DNA of 64,000 nt, from assembly GCF_000006565.2 (NCBI RefSeq), contig NC_031479.1, positions 2,294,001 to 2,358,000 of the forward strand, read 5' to 3'. Position 1 is the first letter of the stretch; the number at the start of each line of letters is the position of its first letter. A program made the position numbers and the translations under genes. Shown here piece by piece: positions 36,801-48,517 of this stretch. The notes under the pieces were generated by a model. That model saw nothing but the letters and a program-made list of their open reading frames with translations. It had not been told where the DNA came from and did no database searches. This DNA comes from Toxoplasma gondii ME49 (taxonomy: Eukaryota > Apicomplexa > Conoidasida > Eucoccidiorida > Sarcocystidae).

Positions 36801-38306
36801 GATCCCTGTGGCAGCGCGACGAAGCCCGGCGCCGTGGACGCCGTCCACGAACTCTCTGGGCGTCGAGGCGTCTACAAAGAAACCCAGCTTCAAGTACATG
36901 GAGGTGCGTCTTCTGTACCAGCGGCGGCCGCTCTTCCAACAAATCGAGAGACTTCTCCAGGGCGAAGAAGTCATGCAGAGTCAACAGCTCAACCTTCTTG
37001 TCGCCCAGTGTGACGAACTCGACCAAGACCTCTCATGGTAAGTGGAAAGGTCCCGTCGCCGATTCGTCGAAGCAGCTCTTCGCATGTCGTGTCTTGCGAC
37101 CGAGTTCGAGTGACCCTTCTGCTTGTACGCGCGACACTGGAACGGGGACGAGCCTGCGTTTCTTGGCTTACGCCGCTCTCTGCCGCGGAGACATGAGGGC
37201 AGAGGCGCGCTGTCTGTTGTGGATCGACATTGCTGTGTTTTGGATGTCTCTGCTTCCGATGCGTCTGCATGCGACGCCCGGTTCCGTGGCGCCGTCGTGA
37301 GGTGTTTCGGGATTCGCCTCGGCGACGCATCTCGCATTCAAGAAGATGGACTCCACTCTCGTGAATTGTTCTCCGCTTTCCTTTCTGCATTGTGCCTCGG
37401 GTTGATCTTCGTGACCTGCCTTTCTCGCGCTGTCGCTCTCTTCGCTTTTTTCTCTACCACTCGTCTTTCTGCCATCTGCATCGACCCCTTCATTCCCCTC
37501 CATGTGAGACCGAACCGTTTTCCTCCCTACTCCGCCTTCGCCCATTTCTGCGTCTCTCTTTTCTGTTGACTGTCCGACGTCGATTCGTGTTTTCGTTCTA
37601 TACTTGGATACCCCTCATCTCTTGCATTCTGTTGATAATTGAATACGCCTTAACTCTTGTTTTCTTTCTTTGATTCTTGGTCGTCTGTTCGTTCTTGCTT
37701 TCTTCTGATTCTCTGTTGTCTATGCGTTCTTGTTCTCTTTGGATTTGACATCTCTTCTCTTGTTTTTCTGTGACCCTTGGATGTCCCGTTCTCTCTTCTG
37801 TATGCAGGTTGTGTGTTTACTGGCAAGCGGTTCAGCGCGATTTCCGGATGACGCCGGCGCCCTCTTACCTGGTGTACTATCGTCTGCGAGCGACGCGAGA
37901 CCGCGCGACAGGCCTGGCGACTCTGCAGCGTTTTGCGACGATTCCTTCTCGGCTGGACCTTCCGTTTTACATTCACACAAGTCACCGGCCTCTCGCCTCT
38001 TCCTTCGCGGACGCAGGAGCCCCAGAAGGCTTTAGGAGAGACGCCGCGGCTGCAGATGGAGACAGAGGAGACACGTGGGCGCGGCGGAGGCGTCGGGGCG
38101 ACCCTCGCCCCGCAGAGAGGGACTCTGGGTTGCGCGACGCGAGCGCCCGCGCAGCGGCGGAATTCGCAGAAAAAGTGGACAAGGAAATCGCGAAAGTGAC
38201 GGACTGGCTGCGCGAACTGCGCCTAAATCACCCTGACTTCGAACACTTGAAGGCGCGGGGCATGGGAAGATCCACCACTCTGATGAGGCGACCAGGGGAG
38301 CTTTGA
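27895..38306 (+). CDS. giant protein with C-terminal DUF789 domain
   Basis: Exon 1 runs from 27895 to 37037 (donor ATG|GTAAGT) and exon 2 from 37808 (acceptor TATGCAG) to 38306; the phases join to make Trp, giving about 3213 residues. A second candidate start at 28048 (MWKVVAVDL, G at -3) would remove 51. Most of the protein is low-complexity: acidic Ser/Glu/Arg blocks, a Ser run near 1000, and a Gly/Pro/Ala-rich tract at about 1650-2060. Conserved-looking islands include SRQFLSLQKSQRRA (about 523) and a Gln/Tyr/Trp-rich helix near 1320. From about residue 2800 the sequence matches the DUF789 pattern: LWQSFEDASVYGLEIPF, LSFVVYIPYLSALHLYP, then YMEVRLLYQRRPLFQQIERL, SWLCVYWQAV, SYLVYYRL and the end motif DWLRELRLNHPDFEHL. 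About 150 unconserved residues interrupt the domain. Function of DUF789 is unknown. The exon junction falls inside the domain at SW|LCVYW. Confidence 0.85.
30886..30909 (+). repeat. CTT/TTC triplet run encoding poly-Ser
   Basis: A run of TTC/TCT triplets inside exon 1 of the DUF789 gene gives about eight consecutive serines in the coding frame. It is in frame, so length change would not break the protein. Confidence 0.8.
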
Positions 38307-39838
38307 GCCTCTCCACTCGAAGGGCCGTGGTGGTCGAGCGACCTGGCGAGCTCCAGGCACCTAGCGCGCATGCGTCTTGTCTTCCTGTGTTGTGCGACGG
38401 CGCCAAAGAAAGGAGGGAGAGGAAGGAGCAAGGGACGCGAGAGGCATAACAGGAAGAAGATGCGGATCATATGTCACAGCACACGTCGAGAGGACCGGTG
38501 GGGGGCCAACCGTGGAAGCGAGGGGACTCGGGCAGAAGATCGAGGGATTGGAATTGGAGCGCAAAAGAGCGCCTCGCAGCGGTGGCTGAGACAGCCTGAA
38601 TGTGGATCTAGAATGCAGGGGGATGGCGCTGTTCATGATAAAGGCGTTGCTAAAGACATCTCGAACTCAGTTTTCTCTCCCAGTTGTTTTGTATCGGTGC
38701 CTCGCACAATTGGACACAATAAGTTGTAAACATCCGTCGGTGGCCCAGACGTTGCAAGAAGAACGCAGGACGTCTGGGCAGAGGCATGCACAAATCACGC
38801 GCGAAAGACTCGCGCAGCCACCGCTCACGAACTGGAGACCCAGAGAGAGACGGAACGGGAGATACGGAGAGACAGAGATAGAAAAGGACATACGGACAGA
38901 GAGATAGAAAAGCAGATAGAGAGATAGAAACAACGATAGAGAGACACAGAAGGAAATAGAGAGTGACAGGAAAAGGGATAGGGAGCCAGAGCATCAGGAG
39001 GGAAGACAAGGAGACAGAGAGAAATAATGGGAGATAAGGAGACAGGTACAGAATGGGATATGTGATGCCAGAGATAACGAGAGAAAGGAATCTAGGTGCA
39101 CTAAGAGACGGAGACAGAGAGACCCTGTGCATGCAGGAGATCGTTTTTGTCGAAATCGATAAAGGGGATGAAATCTGTCGAGCTTGATCGCTGTTGATCC
39201 CTATTCCCGTTGTTTCCACGCCACGTTTCCAGGCATTCCCAGTCCATTCCGTTCGCATGTTTGAAAGGTTCTTGGCACCAGAATTGGTGTTGGTTTTCCA
39301 TTGCTTTTCTCTCTTTTTAAGAAACGGTACACCTGGGCCAAAACCCTCTCAGTCCTTGTGTCCCAGAAGCTACCGGTTTTCCTGGTAGCATCGGCGACGG
39401 CGAGAAACTTCTGTCGATGTGCCTTCGCTCGCGGCCTCCTCCGTCCAAACTGTCGTTCTTGGTGTTCTTTTCCTTGTCGTGTTCCCCCTCCTCTTGCGTC
39501 CATTGATGCTGCCCGTCATTTCTTTTTGCTGTTTTCTGCTTCGTCTCGCATAAGCCTGCACACGACTGCGATGTCCGTCTCTTTGTCTCTCTCTGTCGCT
39601 CACGTGTTATCTCTTTCTTGTGCTTGTTTTCTTCTTTCTCGCTTCTCGTTTGTCTCTCGGATTGTTTTTTGTCTCTTGCTTGTTGTCTGTCGCCTCCTTG
39701 TGCTCTCTGTCTTATGCTTATCCCTCTAGTGTAACTCAATCTTGTTCCCGCTGAAGGCTGAGACCTGCGGGTTGCTGCCTACAAGTGAGGGCGAGCGTTT
39801 GAATTCCGCGTAATTTTTCCTCTCCCTTTTTTCCACAG
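38307..39838. other. intergenic or intronic, purine-rich then pyrimidine-rich
   Basis: After the DUF789 stop the plus strand is G/A-rich up to about 39.13 kb, then switches to T/C-rich from about 39.2 kb, with many CTCTTT and GTCTCT words at 39.56-39.73 kb. In this window introns are pyrimidine-rich on the coding strand, so the switch suggests a change of transcript or strand near 39.15 kb. No exon could be supported, though a short ATG-led frame at 39258 could be a first exon of the candidate gene that follows. Confidence 0.4.
38820..39125. repeat. GA-rich imperfect simple repeat
   Basis: Many imperfect copies of AGAGA, GACAGAGA and AGATAGA follow one another on the plus strand. The pattern is degenerate, not a clean tandem array, and contains several runs of GAGATAGAAA type. 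Confidence 0.7.
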
Positions 39839-40349
39839 CAGTGTTTCTGGCCTGTTGTCTCCTCTGGACTTCTTTGCGTGCCAGAAGGCACGGCTGCATG
39901 CGCAGCTGGAGGTACAGGCAGTCACATAGCGATTTTTTGTTTTGGTGTTCGCTTTCCCTTGGGCTTCAGTCGCTGTCTCTGAACGCGCACTCTGTTTCTC
40001 CGGTTGCCCTTTTTACCTCTGCTGTCTCCCTTTGTCCCTTTCTCCAGCATTTCTCTGTCGAGACAGCTTTTGTCCGAGCGACTACAGAGACGCCCCCGAA
40101 GCCAGAGTTTCGCCCTGACTTTAGATCGCCTGAGACACGCGACAGCACTCCCCAAGCTCTCGCGATAATGTACACTCTCCACCTCTCCTTGTGCCACTGT
40201 AGCTCTTGTTCATATATGCATCTCCAGCTCATTCCCACTAGGGCTAGCGTCTCCGCTCTTTTTTTCTCTGCCTTTCTCAGAGTCTCTCTCGTTCACCTTC
40301 CTCATGTATATATCTAACTCTTTTTCACTTCAGAGGGGGGGGGCAGTAG
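39839..40349 (+). CDS. candidate 3' exons of an unassigned gene
   Basis: Three short segments join in phase with good splice signals: 39839-39911 (acceptor CCACAG after a CCCTTTTTTCC tract; donor GAG|GTACAG), 40048-40169 (acceptor TTTCTCCAG; donor AAT|GTACAC) and 40334-40349 (acceptor TTTTTCACTTCAG), ending at a TAG. The peptide is polar and protein-like: SPLDFFACQKARLHAQLE, then HFSVETAFVRATTETPPKPE and a short IGGGQ end that uses a nine-G run. No 5' exons or start were found, and the DUF789 gene upstream already has a complete domain and its own stop. It may be the end of a separate small gene or an alternative 3' end. No family recognised. Confidence 0.35.
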
Positions 40350-41101
40350 ATTCCTTTAGACCCATCAGCAACTGCGTTGCAGCTCCACTCGCCCTGTAGA
40401 CAGTCCCCGACAGCATAAGAGCACAAACACTTGGATGCGAATATTCTAAGAAATTGAGGTGAGGTTACATCGGCTATGTCATTAAACGGTGTTGTTTCTC
40501 AATATGCTAAGACACCGATGTTACTCTGCATCATCGGTTACGTTCTAGCGCTAGCAAGGATGGACTTCGACCTTAAAAGAAAAGCAGGCTATACCACCGT
40601 GGTGAGGTTCGAGACGTAACCTATGGAACACAGGAAAGGCTGCACAGCGTTGATGGGTAATGCATGATTCCATTTCTGCACAAGGACTCAGTCTGCTGTC
40701 CGGCAGGATGCGGACTCGAGGCAACGGACCCAGCCTTCGTACATGAAAATCTGAGACACGAGTCTGCCGAGTTTGTAGTACTGGCCTTCCTCAGACAGAA
40801 AACGCTCTAGAATGTGAAGCTTAACGGCAACGCTGCTGACGGTCCTTTCCCTTTAAAGGGAGAAACGCGCTTGTTCTGGGGGCTGTGACGGGCAGTGGCG
40901 CCGATGGGCAAAACGAATTCCGTATCTTTCAAGTCCAGACAGGAGCGAGATAGAGCGTTTCTGAAATCCGCACTCGCACGCTTAGATAAAAACGTTGCAC
41001 TCAATGTCCTCATGCATATCTAGACATACACGCAAGACCTAGAGAACAGTCTCGTGACGAGGTACGACGGACAGTTGCCCGTCCGCGACGGGCGAAGAAA
41101 G
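40350..41101. other. tail-to-tail spacer, 3' UTR of GRWD1 gene
   Basis: About 750 bases with no supportable exon. It lies between the candidate plus-strand gene end and the GRWD1 stop. At about 40470-40545 two near-complementary stretches around ACATCGG and ACACCGATG could fold, but pairing is imperfect. Nothing else is recognisable. Confidence 0.45.
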
Positions 41102-43740
41102 TTAGATGTTGCAGGTCTTGAAGAAGTTGAAGCCATCGCATGCAGTGGAAATGACAACGCCGGGAATTTGAGGGTGGAATTTGATCTCGGAAATGTGCTC
41201 CTGGCCCATGTGGACGAACATGAGCTGCTCGGGCATCTTGTCGTCTGTCAAAGAAAGGCGACAGAGCAAGCTCGGAAAAAGCTATGCAAAGAAGAACGCA
41301 CCTCCTGGCGACGCGCGCACATGTAAAAATATTAATGAACAGCGAAATGGTCTTGGTGAGGAAACCCTAGGTCTGCTCGACACGAAGGGTAGTCTGCTCA
41401 TGACAAATCATCGCCTGTCGGCCCGAGTCTCCGATTCGGCTACAGAACACCTTCACGTAAAGATAAGTGTGACTTCTCAGGCAAACTGAAGGTCACACAA
41501 GAAACGTCGTCGTGCACATGTACACCCACGTTCATTTATATATATATATATCCATATCTATATATCTATATCTATATCTATCTATCTATCTATCTATATA
41601 TATATATATATATATATATATTCATGTTTCTGCCGTTGTTCGTTTGCGTGTGGTCTACGCGTGCCTATGGATGGACAGGCGTCATGAGGCATCATCAAGT
41701 CGACCACGGCCCTTCGTCTCGCACTCTGTGTTGTTTGTCGCTTTTCGTTTTCTGCACTCATGCATCCCGGAGCGGACAGCGACCGAGACTCACCATTCTT
41801 CTCCGCCTCCATTTGCTTCGCCCCTCGATCTCGCTCTTCAGCGTCTTCGTCGATTTCGACAGACATGTCCCACAGGGCAACGCTGTCGTCGAGCGACGAA
41901 GTCGCGAAAGTCGCCTCGTCGGTCGGATGCCAGTCCACCGACTGCAGAGATGCATAAATAAAGCGGCAGAAGGAAGTACGTTTCAGAAGCGGCGAAACAG
42001 GACAGACGCCTAGGGAGAGTCGAACCACGTCCCCCCGTTGTCCGTCCAACTCTCCAAGAAGAACGGTCAAAAACATGAAGGCTTTTGTCGACGCATGCGC
42101 TTACCGTAATCGGTTTCTTGTGCCACTGCATGACGACAAGAGGCACCTCTCCATATCGTTCGTCCCATACTTTTACGCATCCGTCCTCGTCTCCTGCGAG
42201 AGAAAAAAGTGGAGACAGGAACGAGAGACTTCCGTCTTCTTGCGGCAATCGCCTGATCACATGCATGCATGTACACCTCCGCGAACACAAGAGAACATAG
42301 ATCCGGTAAACAAAGACCTTCCTGATTTAAATTCGTAGTTCACCTCGCAGGTTTGCACGCCCTGAGTGCGTAAAGAAACGAAAAAGGTAACCGCGGTTGA
42401 AACACAACAGCTACCGTAGCTGTACGTGAGTGCGAATTCGAGACCTTACCTTCCACATGAACACAAAAAACTTACGTAGATCCTTATCCAGAACCTTCCT
42501 GTGCCTCTGCGTCTCATCTCCACCGTTAATCAATGCATAGATCTATATACATGAGTATAAATGTCAAGGCATCCATATCTAGATGTTCGTGCCTACAGAG
42601 ATACGCTTAGGCTCTATGCACGCAGGGCGCCCCCCCTCCTTGCACATCACCCCACTGTGGCAAGTGGACTTCGAGCCGCATGCAGAGAGGCGTCTGAGGA
42701 ATCATGGAAAATTCTGGGGGTGCCTTGTCGCGAAGACCCAATTCCTGAAGAGCCTCGCAGCTCCAACACTTGGACTGTACCAAAATATGCCAGACGGAAC
42801 GAGAATTCGTGTGCCTCTTCCGCTGAAAAGAGTCACTGCATGCATCGACTCGTTCTCCCTTCAACGCTGGATGCCATCGTTTACACCTCTCTCCAGCCGC
42901 GCCCACCACACACACACGCTCACGCGGGCAGGTGCGATTTCTGCGACCTTCGACATGTTCAGAGACGTGTTGAGAGCACATTCGCTGAAACGGCCCTGTC
43001 CGTGACGTGACCGTTTGACCGCCGTGCCAAGTCAAGCGAGCATGGATACGGAAAAACGGCATGCATACGCGCATGCGCAAGAAAAGAGGCGCAGCCACGA
43101 TCTGCGCATGCAGCGACTCGCGACACACCTGAGAGAAGAAGATCGTGGTGAACGGGAGACCATCGAAGTGCATTCACATCGGAGGTGTGGGCGTGGAGCA
43201 GAGCGAGTGCCGGTCCCGCCGTGCTGCTTCTCGTGTCGTAGATTCTGTAAAAGGATCGAACGTGAACAGAGTATAAGTGGCGCATGCAAACGCGCACAGC
43301 TAGCCGTTCGCTGAAGTGTGTATCGCGAGCTAAAGGCTCCTGCAAACGCTCCTCGTTCAAACGTGAAACCCAGACGAAGCACACGCAAACCGAATACCCG
43401 ACATCGGATCCAGCGACGCAGCAACTGTCTGAACAATTACAGTGTGTACATGTGGAAATACATGTAAGCATATATATATATATGTATATATACATATACC
43501 TATGCTTTATATGAAAATATATGATCAGACCATTATATATATATATATATATATGTATATACGTATAAGAACACAAATGCCGCACATCCAACCATACTTA
43601 CATATATGTTTACGTATAGAGACGTAGGTAGAGACATATGCAAGTACACACACTTACACACAAACACATGCTAGTATTTCTACCCACCGATTTCTATCTA
43701 TATATCTATCCATCTAGACTTGAACACACAAATCCAGTCA

Positions 43741-43777
<37 letters not shown>

Positions 43778-46700
43778 TTCTAACCGAATTCCTCCATCAT
43801 TGGAGGCTGTGGCGAAGACGTCGCCAGCTCCACTTCCGCCAAGTTTCCACTGAGTTTCTTCGACGGATGCTCCTTCTGAGACTCCAGAGAACCGCACCGG
43901 CGCGGCCTTCTTTTTCTTTTTCGAAGCATGCATGATTTTCGAGACGGCCCAGCCGCCCTCCTGCGGCTCCCAGAGGCACACGCAGCCCTCTACATCTCCC
44001 GATAGCATTTTGCCAGTCTGTGAAGCAAAGCAGGAGAGACATCCGATCGCGGGCGATGCGCAGAGTGGCGACCGACTGCACATGCCGACCAGAGACTGAC
44101 ATCAACGTCAAACCCTGTTGCTCTGTCTACGCCGCGTCTTTCTCGAGAGAGAAAGCAAGGAGAGGACATAAACGCACTTTCGAGGGGCCTGAGGGCCGCT
44201 TCTAACTCACCTCCCTGATTGTGTACTTAACGACTTCACGTCCCTTGGAACGTTCATCCCGTGTTTTTAAAATCGCTTACATGGACCGGATTCCAATCGA
44301 GCGCGTAGCCCTCGACTCCGTGGTCCTTGTAGGTGAACTTGGGGGGCTGGTGAGGCGTCGGCGGCGGACCTGAAACGAAGCGGAATACGCGAATCTGGAT
44401 ATACACGTGAACGTGGAGTCTTCAGAGTCGAAAACGAGAAACACCACGGACAGGAGAAAGACAACGCGCGCTACGACTCAGGACGGTCACGACAGGCAGA
44501 AGAGAACATGGACTCAGGAACCAAAAACATTGGCGATGGCAACCAGTACACGTCCAACGCGTAGGATAAAAAGCTCCTCCCCCAACGAAGGGAATCTACA
44601 GAACCACCGGACTCCCGCGTTCCACTGTTTACCACGGAGTTTTCTCACGACTGGGATTTCCGGCCCTGAAGTCTGTCTCTCTCCAGAGGAGATAAGAAGG
44701 AAGACCCAAAACGATACAGAGAGGAAAACTCTGTGCTCTCACCAGCTGCGCCAGGGTCGTCCAGACGCTTGACCTGCTTGTCGATATCCCACACGTTCAC
44801 CTCGCCCAGGTCAGACCACGTTGCCACGAGTCGGTTCATCTGAGCGAGTTTCGCGTTCAGATACGAGAAACGAGAAAATGAAGCAGCTACTCATTTATCC
44901 AAAAACGCGTACACACTCTGCATCTATGTAAATGAAGTGGTATGCATGCATACGAGCATGCATGGAAGTGCGTAACTTCGTGCACGGGATAAGCACAAGA
45001 AAACTCGTGTTCAGAGGAAAGGAAAAACACTAAACAGAAGCCCCATCCCCCCCTTGAAAGGACCCCTGTTTTAGGTTGCCGTTTCCAAAAGGATCTCCGT
45101 TCGTCAGTGACAGGAAAAATATCCACAGCATCTGCTTCTCTCTCGGCAGCCTACACCGTGAATCCTAGGCCGACACCCATCGACGGGGACCGAGGGCGAC
45201 TGCGAAATCAGCATTTGTATGACCAAGAACTTCGCACGCATGTGTGTCGTTTGACTGCAGCGCGACAGACGTGATTGTAAAGGTGAGAAAAAAGAAATCG
45301 CAACAAAGCCACGCGTACCTGTGGGCAGCACCGGACACGGTTGACAGTGCCCTGGTGTGCGATAATGCGGAAATCCAGTTTCGGGTCTTCGTCAGATCCT
45401 TCGTCGTCGCTCTGCACGCAAACAAGGCAGTGGAGCCGACCGAGAAGTCGAGACACCGAGGAGTTGGAAAACGTCAGACAAAAACGCGAAAAAAAGGCCT
45501 CTCTCCAGAGCAACTCCGCGAAGGGAGCTCCACCAGAGAGTCCAGAGAAGAGGCGAAAAACACGCGTTTTCCCACCGAAAGGAACAGACACCACACGCAT
45601 GCAGACGCGTGAGCCTGCGAACGGTGGAGGCCATGTCTCAGACGCATAGCCGTTATTTCATAAGATGTCCACAAGGTATCAAAGTGCATGCATATCTCTC
45701 TCTCGCTATATATATATATATATATATATAGGGGGGATGGGTGGTGATGCGTCTACTCGAGTATATAAATATCAGTATGTTTGCATGTAGGTAGGTATCC
45801 AGAGTGAGACGTGGTTCAAGAACCGTATCCGAGTATTTATCTACATATTCATATAAAAGAATTGACGTACTGCGGCCAAGCGTACAGACGTAAACATTCA
45901 TATGCATGTGGAAACACAAGGCGGCGAGGGCCGCGGTGAGAGTGTGAAAATGTGCAGTTGTTTTCCTTGTTCACACGCGCGGTCGGTTCGTTCTTACTTC
46001 GTCGCTGGACTCATCGTCGCTGTCGCGCGCGTCCTGGTTTGTCTTGTGTAAGTCACTCCACTTCATGATGAAGAGCCGGTTGCCCTTCGACGTTTCAGCC
46101 TGAGTGCCGCCGACGACGTACGCCGTGTGCGGAGGCTTCGTCCGGAGCTTGAAGACAGCGCATGTCAAGAAAGAAAAAAAAGAGCCATGAAGCGGAACGG
46201 ACGCGAGAGGGGAAACAGAGAGAACGGCCGGTGGGGAAAGAAGGGAAGAAAGGACAAGAAGGACAGGAAGTGCGGAGAACCAACGAGAGAAAGCGGAAAA
46301 AGGAGGTGAAAAGAGACACGACAGAAAAGGGCACTCAAAGCGAAAGAAACGAGAAGGAAAAGGAAAGCAAAATAGGACATGAGAGGAGTCAAAACAGAGA
46401 GAAGGACGATTCAGGGTGGGTACGCCATGGGCAAGGTGCACGGGATACGACATCATGAGACACAGAGACGACGGATGCAGCGACGATACGCCGGAGAACG
46501 CAGACAACGCATGCAAGCGTGAACTGCAAACGATGACAGAAACGGGGAACGACGGTGGAGAAGGCGACACACAGAACGAGCGAGACGCAGTCGGCAATGG
46601 CCAAGCTTTAAAAGCAGCAAAAGCACCTGAGAGTCGAAAACCGTAACGAGAGGATTAACAGTGAATTGCAAGAAAGGTCAAAAGACTACAAAGATACAAC

Positions 46701-48517
46701 GGAAAGTGAAGCCGAAGTGGAGAAAGGAGGAAGATTGAAATGGAACGCAGGCGACTCAGAAAAAGACATAGAGGGGAGCAAGAACAGACGAAGGAACGAG
46801 GACGCCTCTGCGGGACCAACAATTCTCGAGCAGAAATCAGGCGAAGAAATTCCAAGGAAGACAGAAATAGGAACAAGAGATGAGAACGCGAAGGAAAACG
46901 AGTCCTCAGATGTAAATCCTTACAGCTCCATGGGGCTCACGAAGAATGTCGAAAGAGAGGCAAGACCATTCCATAGTGGCGCGGTGCAGCATCTCGTACG
47001 CAGAGGGGTCAAAGTCGAGCTCTTCACCTGGTGGATGGAAAACGAACGCGCGATTTGTGCTTTTCTCAACAGTGTTCCCAGTTCTCTGTGTTGTGTGCAA
47101 ATGCATGTTTCTTGCCCCGCTGTCCTTCTCGTTCTTCACCGCCGTCTGGCTCTGCCTTTCTCCATATCGGAAAGGCGAAGCTGCCGTGTCTCCCGTTCGA
47201 GCGACGCGCTTGTGCATATCTATCTCTCCGCTTTACAGAATTGTACATATTGAGAGATATGGACTTAGTTCTGTATATCTACACCTGTGCATATTTATAT
47301 ATGTATTTACATAAATATATACTTATATAAACATATATAAATGCATGCGTTGCATACGAAGGTACGCGCGTGTGCCAAGCAGCAATCCGTGTTTACTCAG
47401 TGCTCTGGACACACTCGCATGAGAGAAGACGCAATGCATGCAGGACTTTCAGGGCAGGTGACCCCGCCCCACCCCATTTCGTTTCCAGCAGATATTTGTG
47501 TATATACGAATAAATATGCAGGTCTGAGGAAGAAGGAACGTGTGGACGGTAGGTTGAGAGAGAAACCATATGCTGCGAGAAGACAGTTGAGGTTACTTGT
47601 CGTTGAGTTTCGATAAAAAAAAGTCTTTCTTCAAGGCTGAAGACTCGTCCGTCCTACCTTCTGCGAGGGTGTCGATTCCTGGCCTCCACGCGCGCGTCAC
47701 GACCTGAGAGGAGAAAGACAGAACACAGCAACTCCACGGTTTTTCTCCGACGCTTGATATCAGGGCATCGGCCCAGTGTACAGACGAAGATCTACGGGCG
47801 CGCAAGTGCGAAAGAAAGCCGTAAACTCAGAATATCGCCAAGAGCGAACAGTGAGAATTAAACGAGAACAAAGGAGACGAAATCCGGTGTCCGACGCCCG
47901 AATGGACAGCCGGAAGACCCACAAGAACGAGGAACGACAGTAAGAAAGGACAACTACGGAATACAAATTGAGACAAGCGCGAATCTATCCAAGAACAATA
48001 GACTGGACGGTGCATACACCTAGCCACCCACTGACGCAGATGTCAGGAAATGCCTGTAAAAACGCTCCTCCGTTGATTCACGAGCACAGCACAAGAGATT
48101 GTGTGGGGGAGAGAGACAAGAAAAGGGAACGTGTGAGGAACAATCGACAACTGTGAAGTATCTCTGAATAACACAGCAGGGAAGACAACGCTGCACCCGG
48201 TTTCCAAGCATCTGCGTAATCTAAAGGAGAAAGAGCAGACAGATGCTTCTTGGATTACGCACTTTCTCTTCCTCCTTCCCTTGCTCGTCGTCTCCCTCGT
48301 CCTCGACCTCCGACTCAGCGTCGCTGTCGGAAGAGGCTCCTGCTTTCATCTGGGCAGCCAGCCGATCTTCTTCGTCGTATTCGTCTTCATAGGGATCCTC
48401 GAAGTCCAAAGCTTCTTCTTCCTCATCGAGCTGCTCTGCGCCATTCTTCGTCTTTCTCTTTCTTTCTCTCTCGACCTCGACTTCTCGCGGTGCGCTGAAG
48501 GCCGAAGAAGCCTCCAT
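41102..48517 (-). CDS. GRWD1: GRWD1/Rrb1-type WD40 ribosome-assembly protein
   Basis: Twelve exons: 48517-48263, 47703-47658, 47027-46924, 46147-45998, 45411-45319, 44839-44743, 44369-44281, 44017-43785, 43244-43129, 42193-42105, 41941-41794 and 41244-41102. Every junction is GT..AG with matching phase, giving 520 residues, near the usual family length. The N-terminal 85 residues are acidic (ALDFEDPYEDEYDEED), then come the family signatures TRAWRPGIDTL, EELDFDPSAYEMLHR, AYVVGGTQAE, IAHQGTVNRVR, VATWSDLGEVNVWDI, EGYALDWNP, SGDVEGCVCLWEP, TSDVNALRWSP, SGDEDGCVKVWDER, SVDWHPTDEATFATSS and a final FVHMGQEHISEIKFHPQ. The repeats form a beta-propeller. In yeast and human, Rrb1/GRWD1 is a nucleolar chaperone for ribosomal protein L3 in 60S assembly. 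Exon 8 uses a weak donor (CG|GTTAGA) next to a TA repeat. A splice acceptor 18 bases before the ATG leaves room for upstream coding exons. Confidence 0.93.
41536..41621. repeat. TA/TATC microsatellite
   Basis: Compound array of TA, ATATC and TATC units inside the last intron of the GRWD1 gene. Confidence 0.95.
43470..43565. repeat. TA-rich microsatellite pair
   Basis: Two TA runs separated by an AT-rich stretch in the intron between GRWD1 exons 8 and 9. Confidence 0.9.
43744..43776. repeat. TA microsatellite next to a splice donor
   Basis: About 16 TA units. On the coding (minus) strand the array begins within about eight bases of the GRWD1 exon 8 donor. Confidence 0.95.
44941..44965. repeat. 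TGCATGCA palindromes
   Basis: Two TGCATG-type palindromes about 10 bases apart in a GRWD1 intron. The word is common in this genome type and matches a binding site reported for ApiAP2 factors; function here is unproven. Confidence 0.5.
45707..45730. repeat. TA microsatellite
   Basis: A clean TA run followed by six Gs, in the intron between GRWD1 exons 4 and 5. Confidence 0.95.
47289..47341. repeat. TA-rich degenerate microsatellite
   Basis: Degenerate TATATG/TATAAA run in the intron between GRWD1 exons 2 and 3. Confidence 0.75.

Noticed and set aside
40381..40620. possible organellar DNA insert
   Set aside because: The stretch looked different from its surroundings, but I could not match it to mitochondrial genes or rRNA fragments by eye.
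41054..41326. 90-codon plus-strand frame
   Set aside because: Antisense to the terminal GRWD1 exon, which has clear homology on the minus strand.
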